The notes beneath the pieces were generated by a model. That model was not told the DNA's origin. It ran no database searches and worked only from the letters and a program-made list of their open reading frames with translations. From an uncultured Roseicyclus sp. (GTDB lineage Bacteria; Pseudomonadota; Alphaproteobacteria; Rhodobacterales; Rhodobacteraceae): a stretch of DNA of 64,000 nucleotides. Positions 52,841 to 63,805 of this stretch are shown here, piece by piece (within the stretch, counting starts at the first letter, position 1; every line of letters starts with the position of its first letter). The DNA lies in assembly GCA_937139335.1 (NCBI GenBank), contig CAKZPN010000046.1, forward strand, positions 62,001 to 126,000, written 5' to 3'. A program made the position numbers and the translations under genes.

Positions 52841-53167
52841 TCAGGCGTCTTGCCGCGCGGCGACGAAGGGCAGACGGTCGAGGTAGCCGTGCACCGTTTC
52901 GACCTTCAGCACATCGCGGTCGACAAGCTTTTCCAGTGCGGCCACGGCCAGGTCCTGGCTGTCGAACACCGCATCGGCCAACAGCGCGAGGTGCTTGAGC
53001 CGCTCGGTCTCGAACCCCCAGACCTCGCACAGCCCCAGCCGGAGCAGCGGTGCATAGGGCGGTTCGCTGAGCGGATTGGCCCCGATGTCGACGACCCGCG
53101 TCAACCGCTCGGGCGCCAGCACTTCGGCCAGATAGGCTGCGCGATCGCCGTCGAATCCGATGCCCAT
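52841..53167 (-). CDS. FkbM-type methyltransferase N-terminal fragment
   Basis: A 108-residue protein. Residues 25-54 (RVVDIGANPLSEPPYAPLLRLGLCEVWGFE) look like SAM-binding motifs I and II of FkbM-type methyltransferases, which normally run to about 240 residues. The rest (TERLKHLALLADAVFDSQDLAV and on to LDRLPFVAARQDA) does not continue that fold, so the protein is probably a truncated or recombined remnant. It lies between sufB and the pyruvyl transferase gene. Methyltransferase activity is doubtful because the core is missing. Confidence 0.6.
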   Translation of the reverse strand: MGIGFDGDRAAYLAEVLAPERLTRVVDIGANPLSEPPYAPLLRLGLCEVWGFETERLKHLALLADAVFDSQDLAVAALEKLVDRDVLKVETVHGYLDRLPFVAARQDA

Positions 53168-53207
53168 GTTCAGATCGTCCTTTCGACCGGGCCCGCGTCG
53201 ACCATCA

Positions 53208-54740
53208 TCAGCCCACCGAGCCTTCGAGGCTGATCGCGACCAGCTGCTGGGCTTCCATCGCGAATTCCATCGGCAGGGCCTGCAGCACCTCGCGGGCGAA
53301 GCCGTTCACGATCAGCGCGACCGCCTCTTCCTCGCCCATGCCGCGCGCGCGGCAGTAGAACATCTGGTCGTCATCCACCTTGGAGGTGGTCGCCTCGTGT
53401 TCCACCCGGCTCGAGTTGTTCTTCACCTCGATGTACGGGACGGTGTGCGCCCCGCACTTGTCGCCGATCAGAAGGCTGTCGCACTGGGTGTAATTGCGGC
53501 TGTCCTTGGCCTTCGGATGCATCGACACCAATCCGCGATAGGTGTTCTGCGCGCGGCCCGCGGAAATGCCCTTGGACACGATCCGCGATTTGGTCCGTTT
53601 GCCGAGATGAACCATCTTGGTGCCGGTATCGGCCTGCTGAGCGTTGTTGGTGATGGCGATGGAATAGAACTCGCCCTGGCTGTCGTCGCCGCGCAGGATG
53701 CAGGACGGGTATTTCCAGGTGATGGCCGAGCCGGTTTCCACCTGCGTCCACATCACCTTTGACCGGTCACCCCGGCAATCGGCGCGCTTGGTGACGAAGT
53801 TGTAGATGCCGCCACGGCCCTCCTCGTCGCCCGGATACCAGTTCTGAACCGTCGAATACTTGATCTCCGCATCCTCCAGCGCGACCAGCTCCACCACCGC
53901 TGCGTGCAGCTGGTGGGTGTCGCGCTGCGGTGCGGTGCAGCCTTCGAGGTAGGAGACGTAGCTGCCCTTGTCCGCGATGATCAGCGTCCGCTCGAACTGG
54001 CCGGTGTTCTCGGCGTTGATGCGGAAATAGGTGGAAAGCTCCATCGGGCAGCGCACGCCCGGCGGGATGTAGACGAAGGACCCGTCGGAGAAGACCGCCG
54101 AGTTCAGCGTCGCGAAGTAGTTGTCGGTGATCGGCACGACCGAGCCGAGGTATTTCTTCACCAGATCCGGGTGGTTCTGGATCGCCTCGGAGATCGAGCA
54201 GAAGATCACGCCGGCCTTCTGCAACTCGGCCTGGAAGGTGGTGCCGACGCTGACGCTGTCGAAGACCGCGTCCACGGCGACCTTGCGGCCCTCGGCGGGC
54301 GCATCCTCGGCCCCCTCGACGCCGGCAAGGATCATCTGTTCCTTCAGCGGGATGCCGAGCTTCTGGTAGGTCGCCAGCAGCTTGGGGTCGACGTCGTCAA
54401 GAGACTTGGGCTTTTCCGCCATGCTCTTGGGCCGCGCGTAGTAGTACTGGTCCTGGTAGTCGATCGGCGGGTAATGGACCATCGCCCACTCGGGCTCGGC
54501 CATCTGCTTCCAGCGCTTGAACGCCTGCAGCCGCCAGTCGGTCATCCATTCCGGCTCGTGGTTCTTGGCCGAGATCAGGCGGACGATGTCCTCGCTCACG
54601 CCCTTGGGCGCGTAGTCCATCTCGATCTCGGTGTTCCAGCCGTACTTATACTTGCCGCCCATGGCCTGGACGGCTTCGACGGTCTCGCGGTCAACACCTT
54701 CCTTGACCTGGTCCTGAAGATCGTTGTCGAGAGCGGCCAT
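53208..54740 (-). CDS. sufB: Fe-S cluster assembly scaffold protein SufB
   Basis: A 510-residue core scaffold of the SufBC2D complex on which clusters are built. Family segments are SVPIxxNY-like [32 protein letters not shown] near residue 190, [32 protein letters not shown] near residue 255, and [49 protein letters not shown] near residue 420-470, with the essential conserved Cys. The start at 54740 follows GGAGG by 8 bases. It is the third gene of the operon. Confidence 0.97.
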   Translation of the reverse strand: MAALDNDLQDQVKEGVDRETVEAVQAMGGKYKYGWNTEIEMDYAPKGVSEDIVRLISAKNHEPEWMTDWRLQAFKRWKQMAEPEWAMVHYPPIDYQDQYYYARPKSMAEKPKSLDDVDPKLLATYQKLGIPLKEQMILAGVEGAEDAPAEGRKVAVDAVFDSVSVGTTFQAELQKAGVIFCSISEAIQNHPDLVKKYLGSVVPITDNYFATLNSAVFSDGSFVYIPPGVRCPMELSTYFRINAENTGQFERTLIIADKGSYVSYLEGCTAPQRDTHQLHAAVVELVALEDAEIKYSTVQNWYPGDEEGRGGIYNFVTKRADCRGDRSKVMWTQVETGSAITWKYPSCILRGDDSQGEFYSIAITNNAQQADTGTKMVHLGKRTKSRIVSKGISAGRAQNTYRGLVSMHPKAKDSRNYTQCDSLLIGDKCGAHTVPYIEVKNNSSRVEHEATTSKVDDDQMFYCRARGMGEEEAVALIVNGFAREVLQALPMEFAMEAQQLVAISLEGSVG

Positions 54741-54805
54741 GGTATTTCCTCCGTAGTGCCGGTGCTGTCCGGCTCGCATGGTGCGGGTTGGCCCCGCCTG
54801 TGTCG

Positions 54806-55849
54806 TCACCGTCCGCGTTCGGCGAACCGGTCATGGGCGGCGCCCCAGGCCTCGGCGAAGGCCAGAACCTCCGCCTCGGTCGTCGTGGGCCCGAGCGAGA
54901 CGCGCAACGCGCAGGCGGCCTCGGCTTCCGAATAGCCCATCGCGCGCAACACGCCGCTGGCCTTCACCTTGCCCGAGGAGCAGGCCGACCCGGCCGAAAC
55001 CGCGAAGCCCGCCAGATCCATCTGCATCACCTGCGTCTCGCCCTTCCAACCGGGCGTGAGCATCATCGAGGTGTTCGGCAATCGCGCGCCATCTTTCCCG
55101 ACAAAAATAGTCTCTCTTGCGAAATGGTCCAGAGCCTTTTCTAGAATATTTCTAAGTTTCTCCACCTTTTCCCAGATCCCGTTTTCAAGATCTTGTATGG
55201 CAGCCTCGGCCGCAGCCCCAAATCCGGCAATGCCGATCAGGTTCTCGGTTCCCGACCGCCGCCCCATCTCCTGACCGCCGCCCCGAATGCGCGCGGATAC
55301 GTCCAGCCCGCGCTTCAGGATCAGGGCGCCGATTCCCTTTGGCCCGCCCAGCTTGTGGGCCGAGACAAAGGCCATCTCGACGCCCGACCAGTCGAAGGCC
55401 AGGGGCAGCTTGCCGAAGCCCTGGGTCCAGTCGCTGACCGCAAGGCCCTGTGGCAGGTCCTGCACGATGCCGGTCTCGGAATTGGCCAGTTGCAGTGTGC
55501 TCGCCGCCGGCTCGTCCAGCGTCACAAGGCCGTCGCGGCCGACCGCAAGATCCTCCGTCACCCAGGCGCGCACCGCGTCATGCTCGATCGCCGCGCCGTG
55601 CAGCCCGCGCCCTTCCAGCGCCAGCGCCGCCGCCTCGGTCGAGCCGGAGACGAAGACGATATCAGCCGCCTGCGCGCCGAGCGCCGTGGCGATCTGGCCC
55701 CGCGCGCGTTCCATCAACCCCTTGGCCGCCCGCCCCTCGGCATGGACGGAGGACGGGTTGCCGACGATATCCATCGCCGCAACCATCGCCGTGCGCGCCT
55801 CGGGCCTGAGCGGCGCGGTCGCGTTCCAGTCGAGATAGACGCGCGCCAT
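54806..55849 (-). CDS. Cysteine desulfurase, NifS/IscS type
   Basis: A 347-residue group I cysteine desulfurase, somewhat shorter than Isc[15 protein letters not shown] at the start, the PLP lysine in [12 protein letters not shown] near residue 170, and the catalytic cysteine in [10 protein letters not shown] near residue 290. The start at 55849 follows AAGGA; an ATG seven codons earlier is less well placed. It lies between iscR and sufB, giving the operon a second sulfur donor besides SufS. A stretch near 55095-55200 is unusually AT-rich for this genome although the frame stays open. Confidence 0.93.
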   Translation of the reverse strand: MARVYLDWNATAPLRPEARTAMVAAMDIVGNPSSVHAEGRAAKGLMERARGQIATALGAQAADIVFVSGSTEAAALALEGRGLHGAAIEHDAVRAWVTEDLAVGRDGLVTLDEPAASTLQLANSETGIVQDLPQGLAVSDWTQGFGKLPLAFDWSGVEMAFVSAHKLGGPKGIGALILKRGLDVSARIRGGGQEMGRRSGTENLIGIAGFGAAAEAAIQDLENGIWEKVEKLRNILEKALDHFARETIFVGKDGARLPNTSMMLTPGWKGETQVMQMDLAGFAVSAGSACSSGKVKASGVLRAMGYSEAEAACALRVSLGPTTTEAEVLAFAEAWGAAHDRFAERGR

Positions 55850-55894
55850 CGCCGGTCCTTCGTCCTTCAAAATCGGGCAGGTCGCGGGGGCCGC

Positions 55895-56356
55895 TCAGGC
55901 CTCGTCGACGACCTCGAACAGGTTCGGCACCGCCGGGCAGGGCGTCAGCCCGTTGCCCACCACGTCCGACAGCCGCGTCTGGTGCAGGAAGACATAGACA
56001 TGCGCCGACAGGCTTTCCCACAAACGGTTGGTCATCGACTGCGCCCGGCTGCCCGACACGCCGCCCGAGGCGCCCGCGCCGGTGTGCATCGCGCTCACCG
56101 TCTCGTCCACCGCCGCGAAGATGTCGACCACCCGAATCTCGGCCGCGGGCCGCGCAAGCCGGTAGCCGCCGCCCGGGCCGCGCACCGATTCCACCAGGTG
56201 CGCGCGCCGCAGCTTCACGAAGAGCTGTTCGAGATAGGGCAAGGAGATGTCCTGCCGCCGCGACAGTTCCGACAGCGACACCAGCCCCTCGGCTTTCTGC
56301 AAGGCAAGATCGGCCATTGCGACCATCGCGTAGCGACCCTTGGTACTGAGCTTCAT
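55895..56356 (-). CDS. iscR: Rrf2/IscR-family regulator with a single cysteine
   Basis: A 153-residue regulator. The Rrf2 winged-helix domain covers residues 1-80 (MKLSTKGRYAMVAMADLAL, ISLPYLEQLFVKLRRAHLVESVRGPGGGYRLAR). E. coli IscR ligates a [2Fe-2S] cluster with three cysteines; here the corresponding loop (HTGAGASGGVSGSRAQSMTNRLW) has none, and the only cysteine is Cys140. Rhodobacter sphaeroides IscR is reported to be such a single-cysteine form that still represses Fe-S genes. First gene of the suf operon, so it probably autoregulates the operon. Confidence 0.93.
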   Translation of the reverse strand: MKLSTKGRYAMVAMADLALQKAEGLVSLSELSRRQDISLPYLEQLFVKLRRAHLVESVRGPGGGYRLARPAAEIRVVDIFAAVDETVSAMHTGAGASGGVSGSRAQSMTNRLWESLSAHVYVFLHQTRLSDVVGNGLTPCPAVPNLFEVVDEA

Positions 56357-56392
56357 GGTGGCCTATCCCCCCTGCAAAGATTGACCTTTACC

Positions 56393-56414
56393 TTCCGCAC
56401 GCTTAACTGCGGAA
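56393..56414. promoter_or_regulatory. Inverted repeat upstream of iscR
   Basis: TTCCGCA and TGCGGAA form perfect 7-bp arms separated by CGCTTAAC, 37 bases upstream of the iscR start and between divergent genes. It is the best symmetric element in the suf promoter region and may be an operator for IscR or an iron regulator. It does not match the E. coli IscR consensus as I know it. Confidence 0.4.
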
Positions 56415-56524
56415 CGACCCGGTTCCGGCCTTGCGGCGCCGGCAGGAATTTTCAAGGTTCTAGGGAGCGGCCCCGCACGCGTCAAGCATGCCCGCCCCCG
56501 GCGCCACCCGGAAGGAGACGACGA

Positions 56525-57178
56525 TTGCCCGAGGTGATTTTCCCCGGCCCCGAGGGCCGGCTTGAAGGCCGTTACCACCCGCAAAAGATCAAGGACGCGC
56601 CGATCGCCATCATCCTGCATCCGCATCCGCAGTTCGGCGGCACGATGAACAACCGCGTCGTCTACAACCTGCATTACGCCTTCCACAAGATCGGCTTCAC
56701 CGTGCTGCGCTTCAACTTCCGCGGCGTCGGGCGATCGCAGGGTGAATATGACCAGGGAATCGGCGAATTGAGCGATGCCGCCTCGGCGCTCGACTACCTG
56801 CAATCGATGAACCCCAATTCCAAGCATTGCTGGGTCGCTGGCTTTTCCTTCGGCGCCTGGATCGGCATGCAGCTCCTGATGCGGCGGCCCGAGATCACCG
56901 GCTTCATCTCGGTCTCGCCGCCGGCCAACATGTATGATTTCTCCTTCCTCGCGCCCTGCCCGGCTTCGGGCCTCGTCATCAACGGCGCGTCCGACCGCGT
57001 CGCCAAGCCGCAGGACACCCGCATCCTCGTCGACAAGCTGCACGAGCAGAAGGGCATCACCATCACCCACCAGGAGGTCGAGGGCGCGGGCCACTTCTTC
57101 GAGGACCCGCACATGGACCCGATGATCGAGAGCGTGCAGGCCTACGTGAAGCGCCGCCTCACCGAATCGAGCCGCTGA
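56525..57178 (+). CDS. Alpha/beta hydrolase with a TTG start
   Basis: A 217-residue alpha/beta hydrolase of the small dienelactone-hydrolase-like type. The open frame has no suitable ATG, but TTG at 56525 follows AAGGAG by 7 bases and directly begins the conserved region PEVIFPGPEGRLEGRY. Segments HPHPQFGGTMNN, RFNFRGVGRSQG and VAGFSFGAWIGMQ (nucleophile position Ser near residue 107) are family-typical, with GAGHFFEDP near residue 190 supplying the His. The substrate is unknown. The gene is followed by a small conserved gene after 7 bases. Confidence 0.88.
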   Translation: MPEVIFPGPEGRLEGRYHPQKIKDAPIAIILHPHPQFGGTMNNRVVYNLHYAFHKIGFTVLRFNFRGVGRSQGEYDQGIGELSDAASALDYLQSMNPNSKHCWVAGFSFGAWIGMQLLMRRPEITGFISVSPPANMYDFSFLAPCPASGLVINGASDRVAKPQDTRILVDKLHEQKGITITHQEVEGAGHFFEDPHMDPMIESVQAYVKRRLTESSR

Positions 57179-57185
57179 GGCAGCC

Positions 57186-57425
57186 ATGAGCAGGATTGCC
57201 GAGGAGCTTGCCGACAAGCTGGCGCAGGACACGATCGAGGCGGCCGAGGTGCTGGACGACGAGCGGCTGGTGGAACAGATCGCGCAGTCCATCGGCGCCT
57301 CCTCCCCCACCACGGAAGAGCTGTTCCGCACCGCCGTCCGCGTCCGCATGGCCGAGGCCCGCGCGCGCAAGATGCTCGAGGACCGGCTGGCCAAGGCAAA
57401 GGCCAAGGCGCCCGGCGCCGGCTGA
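57186..57425 (+). CDS. Small alpha-helical protein of unknown function
   Basis: A 79-residue, charged, all-helical protein (MSRIAEELADKLAQDTIEAAEVLDDERLVEQIAQSIGASSPTTEELFRTAVRVRMAEARARKMLEDRLAKAKAK) without signal peptide or membrane segment; the C-terminal 30 residues are strongly coiled-coil-like and end in a Lys/Ala tail. It starts 7 bases after the hydrolase stop and is probably co-transcribed with it. I recognise no family. Confidence 0.75.
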   Translation: MSRIAEELADKLAQDTIEAAEVLDDERLVEQIAQSIGASSPTTEELFRTAVRVRMAEARARKMLEDRLAKAKAKAPGAG

Positions 57426-57544
57426 TCCTGCCGCAGCGCGGCATTTTCCTGTGGTATGCCACCGCATGCGGTCTTTCCAGACGAGATGGCATCCGCTAGA
57501 CGGCCCGCAAGCGATTGCGCCCGAGCCAGACCGGAGAGCCTCCC

Positions 57545-58759
57545 ATGACCAAGATCAAGGTCGACAACCCCATTGTCGAGATGGACGGCGACGAGATGAC
57601 CCGGATCATCTGGGCCTTCATCAAGGACAAGCTGATCCTGCCCTATCTCGACCTCGACCTGCTCTACTACGACCTGGGCATGGAAGAGCGCGACCGGACA
57701 GAGGACCAGGTCACGATCGACGCGGCCGAGAAGACCAAGGAGGTCGGCGTCGCGGTGAAATGCGCGACGATCACCCCCGACGAGGCCCGCGTCGAGGAAT
57801 TCGGGCTGAAGCAGATGTGGCGCTCGCCTAACGGGACGATCCGCAACATCCTCGGCGGTGTGGTCTTCCGCCAGCCGATCATCTGCCGCAACGTGCCGCG
57901 CCTCGTGCCGGGCTGGACCCGGCCCATCGTCATCGGCCGCCACGCCTTCGGCGACCAGTACCGCGCGACCGACATGAAATTCCCCGGCCCCGGCAAGCTG
58001 ACGATGAAATTCGTCGGCGAGGACGGCACCGTGATCGAGCGCGACGTCTACGACGCGCCCTCTTCGGGCGTCTACATGGGGATGTACAACCTCGACGATT
58101 CGATCCGCGATTTCGCCCGCGCCTCGATGAACTACGCGCTGAACCTGGGCTGGCCGCTTTACCTGTCGACCAAGAATACCATTCTGAAACAGTATGATGG
58201 CCAGTTCATGCTGCTGTTCCAAGAGATCTTCGAGGAAGAATTCGCCGACAAGTTCGAGGCCGCCGGCATCTGGTACGAGCACCGGTTAATTGACGACATG
58301 GTCGCCTGCGCGATGAAGTGGAACGGCGGCTTCGTCTGGGCCTGCAAGAACTACGACGGCGACGTGCAGTCCGACACCGTGGCGCAGGGCTTCGGCTCGC
58401 TTGGGCTGATGGCCTCGCAGTTGATGACGCCCGATGGCAAGATCGTCGAGGCCGAGGCGGCACATGGCACCGTCACCCGCCACTACCGCCAGCACCAGAG
58501 GGGTGAGGCGACCTCGACCAACTCCATCGCGTCGATCTACGCCTGGACCGGGGGGCTGAAGCACCGCGCAAAGCTCGACGATAACGGGCCGCTGATGAGT
58601 TTCGCGGAAACGCTGGAACGGGTCGTGGTGGAAACGGTGGAGGCCGGGTTCATGACCAAGGATCTCGCGCTGCTCGTCGGGCCGGACCAGAAATGGCTGA
58701 CCACGATGGGCTTTCTCGAGAAGGTGGACGAAAACCTGAACGCCGCGCTCGCCGGCTGA
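57545..58759 (+). CDS. icd: NADP-dependent isocitrate dehydrogenase
   Basis: A 404-residue TCA-cycle enzyme of the alphaproteobacterial/eukaryotic-type NADP-IDH group, converting isocitrate to 2-oxoglutarate. The substrate loop [32 protein letters not shown] contains the phosphorylatable-type Ser and Arg residues near residue 78-108, the metal-binding Asp are in [28 protein letters not shown] near residue 250-277, and [14 protein letters not shown] binds NADP. The start at 57545 follows GGAGAG. Length is normal. Confidence 0.97.
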   Translation: MTKIKVDNPIVEMDGDEMTRIIWAFIKDKLILPYLDLDLLYYDLGMEERDRTEDQVTIDAAEKTKEVGVAVKCATITPDEARVEEFGLKQMWRSPNGTIRNILGGVVFRQPIICRNVPRLVPGWTRPIVIGRHAFGDQYRATDMKFPGPGKLTMKFVGEDGTVIERDVYDAPSSGVYMGMYNLDDSIRDFARASMNYALNLGWPLYLSTKNTILKQYDGQFMLLFQEIFEEEFADKFEAAGIWYEHRLIDDMVACAMKWNGGFVWACKNYDGDVQSDTVAQGFGSLGLMASQLMTPDGKIVEAEAAHGTVTRHYRQHQRGEATSTNSIASIYAWTGGLKHRAKLDDNGPLMSFAETLERVVVETVEAGFMTKDLALLVGPDQKWLTTMGFLEKVDENLNAALAG

Positions 58760-58763
58760 CGCC

Positions 58764-59054
58764 TCAGTCCAGCGCCTCGACCAGCACCAGGTCGCGCTCC
58801 GACGCGCCTGCCGCGTGGCTCAGCGCCTCCTGGTAGGTGGCGCTGTCGTAGCAGGCATTCGCGGCCTCGAGGCTCGGGAACAGCGCCACCACGTTGCGCG
58901 GATGGGCGCGGCCCTCCTTCTGGATGGCACGGCCGCCACGGGCAAGGAACTGCCCGCCGTGCTCGGCGATGGCCTTGGTCGCAAGTGCCGCATACTTGGC
59001 ATAGGCCGCGTCGTCGCTGACCGTCACATGGGCGATCCAGTAGGCTCCGGGCAT
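58764..59054 (-). CDS. DUF1330-family protein
   Basis: A 96-residue protein of the DUF1330 type: AYWIAHVTVSDDAAYAKYAAL at the start, GGQFLARGGRAI near residue 33, and the FPSLEAANACYDSATYQEAL segment, all typical of this small dimeric alpha/beta-barrel family. Function is unknown. It begins 3 bases downstream of the alaS stop on the minus strand and is convergent with icd (4 bases). Confidence 0.9.
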   Translation of the reverse strand: MPGAYWIAHVTVSDDAAYAKYAALATKAIAEHGGQFLARGGRAIQKEGRAHPRNVVALFPSLEAANACYDSATYQEALSHAAGASERDLVLVEALD

Positions 59055-59057
59055 CGC

Positions 59058-61718
<2,661 letters not shown>

Positions 61719-61803
61719 CGGGTCTCGCACTTGGCGGTGTCACATCGGAGACCGGATGTATCCCCGCACCCCGCCCCTGTCCACAGGGCTGAACCGCACA
61801 ACG

Positions 61804-61828
61804 AAAAAAGACGGCCACGACGGCCGCC
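61804..61828 (-). terminator. Rho-independent terminator of recA
   Basis: On the minus strand GGCGGCC and GGCCGTC form a 7-bp stem (one G-T pair) with a GTCGT loop, followed by six Ts, 79 bases after the recA stop. The opposite strand also has TTTT after the stem, so it may work both ways. It separates recA from alaS. Confidence 0.8.
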
Positions 61829-61906
61829 TTTTCCGGGCGTAGTCTCCGCGTAGTCTCTGCAGCATCGCCGCGCGGGCCGTTTCGCGCAGTCGGCCGTCCG
61901 CATCCG

Positions 61907-62986
61907 TCAGTCCTCGAGCATCTCCGCCGCATTGTCGTCGTCGCCGGAGCCGATGCCGAAGTCGAGCCCGTGCGAGGCGCGGATCTTGTCCTCGATCTCC
62001 AGCGCGACATCGGGGTGATCGCGCAGGAACTGCTTGGCGTTCTCGCGCCCCTGCCCGATCCGCTCGTCGCCATAGGAGTACCAGGAGCCGGATTTCTCGA
62101 CGATCCCCGCCTTCACGCCCATGTCGACCAGTTCCCCGGTCTTGGAGATGCCTTCGCCGTACATGATGTCGAATTCCACCTGCTTGAACGGCGGCGCCAC
62201 CTTGTTCTTCACCACCTTCACGCGGGTCTGGTTGCCTACCACCTCGTCGCGGTCCTTGATCGAGCCGATGCGGCGGATGTCGAGGCGGACGGAGGAGTAG
62301 AATTTCAGCGCGTTGCCGCCCGTGGTCGTCTCGGGCGAGCCGAACATCACGCCGATCTTCATCCGGATCTGGTTGATGAAGATCACCATGCAGTTCGAGC
62401 GGCTGATGGACCCGGTGAGCTTGCGCATCGCCTGGCTCATCAGGCGGGCATGCACGCCGACCGAGCTGTCGCCCATGTCGCCCTCGAGTTCGGATTTCGG
62501 GGTCAGCGCCGCGACCGAATCGATCACCACGAGGCTGACCGCGCCCGAGCGCACCAGCGTATCGACGATCTCCAGCGCCTGCTCGCCGGTGTCGGGCTGC
62601 GAGATCAGCAGCTCGTCGAGGTTCACGCCCAGCTTTTTCGCATATTGCGGGTCGAGCGCGTGTTCGGCGTCTACGAAGGCGCAGACGCCGCCCTTTTTCT
62701 GTTCCTCGGCAACGACATGCAGCGTGAGCGTCGTCTTGCCCGAGCTTTCCGGCCCGTAGATCTCGATCACCCGGCCCTTCGGCAACCCGCCGATGCCGAG
62801 CGCGATGTCGAGGCCGAGCGAGCCGGTCGACGTCGCCTCGATATCCTTGAGGACGTTGTCGCCGCCCAGCTTCATGATGGAGCCCTTGCCGAACTGCCGT
62901 TCGATCTGGGCCAGCGCACTGTCGAGCGCCTTTTGCTTGTCGGCCTGTTTGCGGTCGGTCATGTCGAGAAGATTTGCCGTTGCCAT
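61907..62986 (-). CDS. recA: Recombinase RecA
   Basis: A 359-residue RecA. Walker [10 protein letters not shown] is near residues 77-85, Walker [11 protein letters not shown] near residue 152-161, the L1/L2 loops [36 protein letters not shown] near residue 193-230 and C-terminal acidic tail [14 protein letters not shown]. The start at 62986 follows GGGAGC by 8 bases and begins the usual N-terminus. A LexA box lies 55-70 bases upstream at 63041-63055. Confidence 0.97.
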   Translation of the reverse strand: MATANLLDMTDRKQADKQKALDSALAQIERQFGKGSIMKLGGDNVLKDIEATSTGSLGLDIALGIGGLPKGRVIEIYGPESSGKTTLTLHVVAEEQKKGGVCAFVDAEHALDPQYAKKLGVNLDELLISQPDTGEQALEIVDTLVRSGAVSLVVIDSVAALTPKSELEGDMGDSSVGVHARLMSQAMRKLTGSISRSNCMVIFINQIRMKIGVMFGSPETTTGGNALKFYSSVRLDIRRIGSIKDRDEVVGNQTRVKVVKNKVAPPFKQVEFDIMYGEGISKTGELVDMGVKAGIVEKSGSWYSYGDERIGQGRENAKQFLRDHPDVALEIEDKIRASHGLDFGIGSGDDDNAAEMLED

Positions 62987-63040
62987 TGCGTTGGGCTCCC
63001 TTATTCCACGTCGCTGGCGGCGCAGCAACGGGATGCTCGT

Positions 63041-63055
63041 GTTCACCTCTTGTTC
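63041..63055. promoter_or_regulatory. LexA (SOS) box upstream of recA
   Basis: GTTCACCTCTTGTTC matches exactly the alphaproteobacterial LexA consensus GTTC-N7-GTTC (equally GAAC-N7-GAAC on the other strand). It lies 55 bases upstream of the recA start, in the expected place for promoter repression. Binding by LexA is inferred from the consensus. Confidence 0.9.
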
Positions 63056-63172
63056 TCGCCCCTATGTGCAAACAAAACGCGAACAGTTCAAGTAATTTCT
63101 TGTCTGGCCTCAGTTTTCGCGGGAATGGTTAAGAACGGGTTTACGGCGCGCGCGTGCTGCTGGGATTTTTGG

Positions 63173-63781
63173 ATGCTGTTGTTCTGGAAGGCAAAACTGG
63201 TCCTGCTCGCGGTGCCCAAGACCGGCACCACCGCGCTGGAGGAGGCGTTGTTGCCCTACGCCGATGCCGCGATTCTGGGCCCGCCGGAAAAAAAGCACGT
63301 CACGGCGCGCCGGTACCGCAGCCAGCTTGCGCCGTTCTTCGAGAACCGTGGCGGACATGCGCTGGAGACGATGGCGGTGATCCGCGAGCCGGTCGACTGG
63401 CTGATGAGCTGGCACCGCTACCGCGCCCGGCCCGAGATCGCGGGCAGCGCCACCTCGACCGCCGAGGTCACCTTCGATGCCTTCGTGGAGGGCTGGCTCA
63501 CGGACCCGGAGCCGGAATTCGCCCGTGTCGGGCGGCAGTCGCGCTTCGTCTCGGATGGCGCGGGCCAGGTCATCACCGACCACCTGTTCCGCTACGAGGC
63601 GCTGGAGAGCGCTGTGGCCTTCCTCGAGGCGCGGCTCGGCCGGACGCTGAAGCTGCCGCGGCGCAATGTCTCGCCTGCCCGCCAGGTTGCTCTGTCGCCG
63701 GTGCTCGAGACGCGATTGCGGCGGGAGGCCGCCGCAGATTTCGCGCTGTGGGGCGGGCTTGCCACGAAGGATGCGCCGTGA
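63173..63781 (+). CDS. Sulfotransferase-like protein
   Basis: A 202-residue protein. The start LLFWKAKLVLLAVPKTGTTALEEALLPY contains the PKTGTT phosphate-binding loop typical of PAPS-dependent sulfotransferases and later VIREPVDWLMSWHRYRARP near residue 72-90 resembles their 3'-phosphate motif. It is shorter than most members (250-300), and a longer start at 63125 would add 16 residues. The substrate is unknown. It is divergent from recA and convergent with the CckA-like kinase gene. Confidence 0.75.
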   Translation: MLLFWKAKLVLLAVPKTGTTALEEALLPYADAAILGPPEKKHVTARRYRSQLAPFFENRGGHALETMAVIREPVDWLMSWHRYRARPEIAGSATSTAEVTFDAFVEGWLTDPEPEFARVGRQSRFVSDGAGQVITDHLFRYEALESAVAFLEARLGRTLKLPRRNVSPARQVALSPVLETRLRREAAADFALWGGLATKDAP

Positions 63782-63805
63782 GCCTCGACCAGTCTCTCCC
63801 GAGCC

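Noticed and set aside
52841..53167. A frameshifted complete FkbM methyltransferase
   Set aside because: I looked for the missing core motifs in the other frames of this gap and found only shadow sequence; the next gene begins 15 bases later, so a simple frameshift does not restore the domain.
56363..58282. A 639-codon minus-strand open frame opposite the hydrolase, small protein and icd genes
   Set aside because: It is antisense to conserved genes, including icd, and its predicted protein has no recognisable domain.
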